The notes below the pieces were generated by a model. That model saw only the letters and a list, made by a program, of their open reading frames with translations, had not been told where the DNA came from and made no database searches. A program made the translations under genes and the position numbers. DNA of 9,376 nt, from NCBI GenBank assembly GCA_030037405.1, contig JASHRK010000112.1:1-9376 (forward strand), in the 5' to 3' direction. This stretch comes from Acidimicrobiales bacterium. GTDB lineage: Bacteria > Actinomycetota > Acidimicrobiia > Acidimicrobiales > Bog-793. Numbering within the stretch: the stretch's first letter is position 1; each line of letters opens with the position of its first letter. This document shows, one piece after another, positions 6,231-9,376 of the stretch.

Positions 6231-6232
6231 CT
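6225..6232. other. AGCTAGCT palindrome sharing convergent stop codons
   Basis: The central CTAG (6227-6230) gives TAG as the stop codon on both strands, 6228-6230 for the FAD oxidoreductase and 6229-6227 for the leftward glycosyltransferase. The two genes therefore overlap tail to tail by 4 bp with no room for an intergenic terminator. Any transcript must end inside the opposing gene. Confidence 0.9.
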
Positions 6233-7465
6233 GGTTCGTCTCTCTCCGTATGCCATGCGCGAGACCTCCTCGACGAAACGCCCGCTTCTCCCAGCCTCGT
6301 CCTCCGCCCACTTACGGCCCGACCGTCCGAGCAGCTGGCGCTCTCTCTCGTGGCCGGCGAGGTAGCGGACCGAGTCGAGGAGGTCGCCGGGGTTCGAGTA
6401 CCACAGCCCGCCATTGGCGGCGGCTGCATGCTCGGCGGCGACCGAGCCGGCGGGCACCACGACGGGCGTCCCGAAGAGCATCGACTCGATCGCCTCGCGC
6501 CCGATCGGGCCCGGCGGCCTCACGTCGATCGTGGCGATGGCTCGTGCCATGAGCCGCCAGACGTTCATCCGGCTCGGAGCCCATGCCACGATGTGGCGGC
6601 GTTCGGAGTCCGTTACGACCCAGCGCCCATGGCGAACCTCGGCGACGGAGACGCCCCCCGCGTACTCCCGCAAGAGCTCGTGGGGCAGGGGGGTGCCGGC
6701 ACGGTCGTCCTCCGGCCAACCCGAGACGAGGAGCAGGTACGAGCCGAAAGACGCCATGCCGGCCATGCCGGCCTCGGCGGCGGAGCGGTTGACGGGGAGG
6801 GGCACGTGGAGCCGGTGGAGGAGCCCGGAGCGGCCGGCACGACCTGCGCTCGCCAGGAGGAGCGCGAGCTCCGAGTCCGAGAAGGCACCGACGGCGTCGC
6901 TCACGGGACCGAGCGAGTCGAAGGCGGTGGAGGCGAGGAGCGGATCGTCACCGCGGAGAGGAAGGACGACGACGCGTGGTCGCCCCGTCCCGAGCGGCAG
7001 CGAGTTGGCGATCCAGAGCGTCTCTGCCCCGGCCAGGACCACGACGTCGGGAGCAGCCTCGCCGAGGAGGCGGAGCGCCTCCCCGGAGGGGCGGGCCTCG
7101 GCGGCGATCAGTCCCCGCTCTGCCACCTCGGGAAGGGTGCTCATCCCCTCCGGCTGGCGGCCGAGGGCGGCTCGCAAGACGGTGGACACTCCAGAGCGCG
7201 GAGGCGGTGCGGAAGCCGAGTGGACCGAGAAGATGCCGTCGACGTAGTGGCGCGGTCGCGCCGGGGCGAGCTTCGAGCGGTCGTCGAGGCTGACGACCGA
7301 CACCTCCGCCCCGAGCGCGAGGGCGCCGGCGACCGACCTGATCGCCGCTGCCCGCTCGCCCGAGTTCGTCCCCCAGGCGGACGAGACGACGACGACGCGT
7401 GGCCGTGCCGGGCGCGCTGGCCGTGCCGGGCGTGCCTGGCGCGCGGCCTCAGCCGCCTCACTCAC
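6227..7465 (-). CDS. GT4-like (GT-B fold) glycosyltransferase, putative
   Basis: A 412-aa protein from GTG 7465-7463, which overlaps the upstream stop by 8 bp (GTGAGTGA). An open frame reaches 7558, but that stretch encodes no plausible domain. After a basic ARP-repeat N-terminus (residues 11-22) comes a GT-B type first strand, RVVVVSSAWGTNSGERAA (23-40). Asp/Val-rich strands follow (DVVVLAG, 140-146), then a second lobe with YLLLVSGWPEDD (243-254), HIVAWAPS (291-298) and GREAIESMLFGTPVVVPAG (322-340). The last resembles the retaining GT4 donor-sugar site, but at the position expected for the first Glu of the EX7E motif there is Gly (G319), while E327 fits the second. The fold call is reasonable, the activity is not certain. 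The neighbours imply a role in surface polysaccharide or cell-wall glycan assembly. Confidence 0.68.
   Translation of the reverse strand: MSEAAEAARQARPARPARPARPRVVVVSSAWGTNSGERAAAIRSVAGALALGAEVSVVSLDDRSKLAPARPRHYVDGIFSVHSASAPPPRSGVSTVLRAALGRQPEGMSTLPEVAERGLIAAEARPSGEALRLLGEAAPDVVVLAGAETLWIANSLPLGTGRPRVVVLPLRGDDPLLASTAFDSLGPVSDAVGAFSDSELALLLASAGRAGRSGLLHRLHVPLPVNRSAAEAGMAGMASFGSYLLLVSGWPEDDRAGTPLPHELLREYAGGVSVAEVRHGRWVVTDSERRHIVAWAPSRMNVWRLMARAIATIDVRPPGPIGREAIESMLFGTPVVVPAGSVAAEHAAAANGGLWYSNPGDLLDSVRYLAGHERERQLLGRSGRKWAEDEAGRSGRFVEEVSRMAYGERRTS
7400..7435 (-). repeat. 18-bp direct repeat (9-bp periodicity) encoding Ala-Arg-Pro
   Basis: On the + strand, copies at 7400-7417 and 7418-7435 match at 17 of 18 bases. 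Within each, a 9-bp half-unit gives the protein repeat ARPARPARPARP at residues 11-22 of the glycosyltransferase, just before its first strand. It is a flexible, basic N-terminal extension probably expanded by slippage. Confidence 0.85.
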
Positions 7466-7898
7466 CCAGGTGCTCGTCGACGTGATGGGCGAAGTCGATG
7501 AGATCGTGGCGGATCGCGCCGATGAACCGGAGCTGCGTCGCACCCTGGTCGTCGACACCGCGGCTGGCGGCGGCGACCGCCCTGACGTTGACGGCGAGGT
7601 AGTCCTGCAGCTTGCCGAGGTACGGACCGATGGCGGCGAGGACGATGCGGTGGCAGATGCGGCGGGCGGCCCCTTTGATGCCTCGGGCGGGCGGGGATGC
7701 GAGCCACTCCGAGAGGTCCCAGTGCTCGTGGAGCCATTGCAGGTCGACGTTGAGGCCGACCGGCGTCCGGGCGGCGCCCTCGAAGGTCTGTTCGAAGGAC
7801 TGCGAGGGCACCCAGCTGCGCGGTGCCGAGCCGGCCTCCTGCCTTCTAGCTCTTAACTCGTCTACGACTTGTCGAGCATCGAGAGGAAGCTCTCCCAT
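7458..7898 (-). CDS. Unrecognised 146-aa protein between two glycosyltransferase genes
   Basis: The start is ATG 7898-7896. AAGGAG lies 10 bases upstream (7914-7909) and a nearer AGGAG is also present. The frame stays open to 8420, but upstream of 7898 it only mirrors the glycosyltransferase gene. The start lies within the last 37 bp of that gene, and the stop lies within the first bases of the next one. The protein is soluble-looking and helical: VVDELRARRQ (11-20), a polar stretch, TPVGLNVDLQWLHEHWDLSEW (45-65), a basic segment ARGIKGAARRICHRIV (71-86), a moderately hydrophobic segment to about residue 108 that includes LGKLQDYLAVNV (94-105), and an acidic/His tail. No catalytic motif is visible. 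It may be a small partner or regulator of the adjacent glycosyltransferases. Its reality is supported by codon position, the ribosome-binding site and the overlap architecture. Confidence 0.72.
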   Translation of the reverse strand: MGELPLDARQVVDELRARRQEAGSAPRSWVPSQSFEQTFEGAARTPVGLNVDLQWLHEHWDLSEWLASPPARGIKGAARRICHRIVLAAIGPYLGKLQDYLAVNVRAVAAASRGVDDQGATQLRFIGAIRHDLIDFAHHVDEHLGE

Positions 7899-9376
7899 CG
7901 CTCCTGTTCTCCTTCGGTCGGGAGCCGGCAGAAGCAGTCGAACCGGCCCAGGTTGGGGTTGTAGTACGGGTCGCCCTCGATCATCAGCTCGCGCCAGCGG
8001 CGCCTGAGGTACGGCAGCTCCGCCGTGTCGTCGGTGTGCCCCCTGCTCTTCGACTCGTGGTGCACGAGCTCTGCGAGGGGCACGTAGACGACGAGGAGAT
8101 CTTTCTCCCTGAGGCGGAGGCAGTAGTCGATGTCGTTGTAGGCGACGGCGAGGGAAGGGTCGAAACAGCCGACCGCCTCGAACACCTCGCGCCGCGTCAT
8201 CATGCAGGCGCCGGTGACCGCCGAGACGTTGCGGATCACGCTCAGGCTCGAGAGGTAGCCCGGACGATCCCCTTCTATCCCCTGCTGGGTATGGGCAGCA
8301 CCCCAGCAGAGCCCGACGGCCACGCCGCCATGCTGGACGGTTCCGTCGGGAAAGAGGAGCCTGGCGCCTACGGCCCCTACCTCCGGGCGCTCCGCGTGGG
8401 CGACGAGGTGGTAGAGCCAACCGGGAGAACGGGCCTCGACGTCGTTGTTGAGGAAGAGGAGGAGATCGCCCGAGGCCCGCTCGGCCGCCTCGTTGTTGAT
8501 CTTGACCCAGTTGAACGGACCCGGCGCCTCGACGAGGCGTACCCGGGGGTCGCGGGCGAGCTCCGTCATCACCGCCCGTGTCTCGGGTAGGGCCGAGTCG
8601 TTGTCGACGAGCAGGATCTCGAAGCTGTCGTAGCCGGGGTCTGCGACGAAGGCTCGGTAGCAGGCGGCCAAGAGGGCCGGCTCGTCCCGGAAGGGGACTA
8701 TGGCGCTCACGAGTGGACGCCTCTTGATCCGCCGGCGCACGTGGTAGCTACCTCCGATCCTCGGGTGGGAGACGACGTCGGCGTCGATCCCGCGCCGCTC
8801 CACGGCGTCGGCGAGCGCTCGCCGGCCGGCGTCGAAGGCCCATGGCTTGGCAGTGGGGTCGGCCGAGGCCGAGCCGAGGGTCGCCCGCCAGTGATAGAGG
8901 ATCTCGGGAACGTGGACTATCTCCTCGTCGGAGAGGCGCTCGGTCGCCCGCAGCATCAGGTCGTAGTCCTGGGCGCCGTCGAACTCGCTACGCAGTCCTC
9001 CGATCTCGTCCAGCAGGGACCGGGCGACCACGAGCACATGGCACATGTAGGCGTTGGAGAGCAAGAGGTCAGGCGACCAGCCCGGCTTGAAGGCGGGCAT
9101 CATGCGCCGCCCCGACTCGTCGATCTTGTCCTCGTCCGAGTAGACGAGGCGGGCAGCCGGATGAGCGGCGATGGCCGCCTCGAGCCGGCTGAGGGCGTTA
9201 GGCGCCAGCTCGTCGTCGTGGTCGAGGAAGACCACCCAGTCCCCCCTCGCCCCTTCCAGGCAGCCACTCGTCGCTGCCGAGATGCCGCCGTTCTCGCTTC
9301 GCGAGCGGACGCTTATGCGTGGGTCGAGGGCGGCTATCTGGCGGAGGCGCTCGGCGAGCACTCTGTCGCCGGAGGC
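7862..9376 (-). CDS. Tandem-domain GT2 family glycosyltransferase (5' truncated)
   Basis: The reading frame is open to the right edge, so the N-terminus is missing; 504 residues are visible. Two GT-A/GT2 domains follow each other. The first retains NGGISAAT (29-36), the DxD-like metal site DHDDE (52-56), YSDEDKI (79-85) and GAQDYDLMLRA (134-144). The second begins at PLVSAIVPFRDEP (221-233) and has EILLVDNDSA (253-262), FNWVKINNEA (288-297), LNNDVEA (309-315), TGACMMTRREVFE (388-400), YNDIDYCLRLRE (413-424) and HHESKSRG (439-446). This arrangement is common in O-antigen, rhamnan and other surface-glycan synthases that add two sugars in turn from nucleotide-sugar donors at the cytoplasmic membrane face. 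The valine at the GTG at 9361 is almost certainly internal, because the upstream codons in frame read ASGDR without a stop and the nucleotide-binding first strand is not yet present. Confidence 0.9.
   Translation of the reverse strand, partial: ASGDRVLAERLRQIAALDPRISVRSRSENGGISAATSGCLEGARGDWVVFLDHDDELAPNALSRLEAAIAAHPAARLVYSDEDKIDESGRRMMPAFKPGWSPDLLLSNAYMCHVLVVARSLLDEIGGLRSEFDGAQDYDLMLRATERLSDEEIVHVPEILYHWRATLGSASADPTAKPWAFDAGRRALADAVERRGIDADVVSHPRIGGSYHVRRRIKRRPLVSAIVPFRDEPALLAACYRAFVADPGYDSFEILLVDNDSALPETRAVMTELARDPRVRLVEAPGPFNWVKINNEAAERASGDLLLFLNNDVEARSPGWLYHLVAHAERPEVGAVGARLLFPDGTVQHGGVAVGLCWGAAHTQQGIEGDRPGYLSSLSVIRNVSAVTGACMMTRREVFEAVGCFDPSLAVAYNDIDYCLRLREKDLLVVYVPLAELVHHESKSRGHTDDTAELPYLRRRWRELMIEGDPYYNPNLGRFDCFCRLPTEGEQERWESFLSMLDKS
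7909..7914 (-). promoter_or_regulatory. Shine-Dalgarno for the 146-aa protein
   Basis: AAGGAG on the minus strand lies 10 bases before the ATG at 7898, inside the coding region of the GT2 gene. A second AGGAG sits only 2 bases from the ATG. Together they support the chosen start and coupled translation. Confidence 0.65.

Noticed and set aside
5702..7501. Open frame of 599 codons on the + strand
   Set aside because: It overlaps the end of the FAD oxidoreductase gene in another frame and then lies antisense to the glycosyltransferase. It is Arg/Gly/Pro-rich with no recognisable domain, a typical high-GC shadow frame.
7466..7558. Longer N-terminus for the GT4-like protein
   Set aside because: Ser/Thr/Arg-rich translation shadowing the C-terminus of the 146-aa protein. 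GTG 7465 gives a compact operon overlap and a sensible start.
7899..8420. Longer N-terminus for the 146-aa protein
   Set aside because: This part of the frame is Arg/Pro-rich and merely mirrors the well-supported GT2 domain. The ribosome-binding site and sensible protein sequence begin at 7898.

Overview
The window is GC-rich and tightly packed, with GTG starts, very short gaps and several 4-37 bp gene overlaps. Together with a DUF501 domain joined to a Ppx/GppA phosphatase (a pairing typical of Actinomycetota), this points to a high-GC actinobacterium. A lineage such as Acidimicrobiia is plausible, but that is a guess from style, not a demonstrated placement. No tRNA, rRNA, CRISPR array, transposase or integrase was seen.

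Region 1 (1-2351, + strand) is the downstream end of a molybdenum-hydroxylase / aerobic CO dehydrogenase (cox-type) accessory cluster. It holds the tail of a small XdhC/CoxI protein, a second XdhC-family protein with a Rossmann domain, a MocA-type molybdenum cofactor cytidylyltransferase, and a CoxG (SRPBCC fold) protein with a C-terminal membrane anchor. Three of the junctions overlap or nearly so. The catalytic subunits (coxMSL or equivalent) are presumably to the left of the window, so the oxidised substrate cannot be read from this sequence.

Region 2 (2388-3842, + strand) is one open reading frame that fuses DUF501 to a complete Ppx/GppA exopolyphosphatase. The linker is made of a 24-bp tandem repeat, and each unit carries a GGAG-plus-GTG element that could serve as an internal translation start.

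Region 3 (3940-6230, + strand) is a two-gene unit. It begins with a MetE C-terminal-domain-like methyltransferase that has all four expected zinc ligands and a strong Shine-Dalgarno. A DAO-family FAD oxidoreductase follows after 20 bp. A role in methyl or amino-acid metabolism is possible, but the substrate is unknown.

Region 4 (6227-9376, - strand) is a surface-polysaccharide cluster transcribed leftward. It starts with a tandem two-domain GT2 glycosyltransferase that runs off the right edge, followed by an unrecognised 146-aa protein and a GT4-like glycosyltransferase. The reading frames overlap by 37 bp and 8 bp, so translational coupling is likely. The last gene meets the FAD oxidoreductase head-on, and the two stop codons share one CTAG palindrome.

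A recurring theme is short in-frame tandem duplication at linkers and N-termini: 12 bp in xdhC, 24 bp in the DUF501-Ppx linker and 18/9 bp in the GT4-like gene. No strong candidate for a wholly new system was found. The DUF501-Ppx junction and the MetE-like/FAD pair are the most worthwhile leads.
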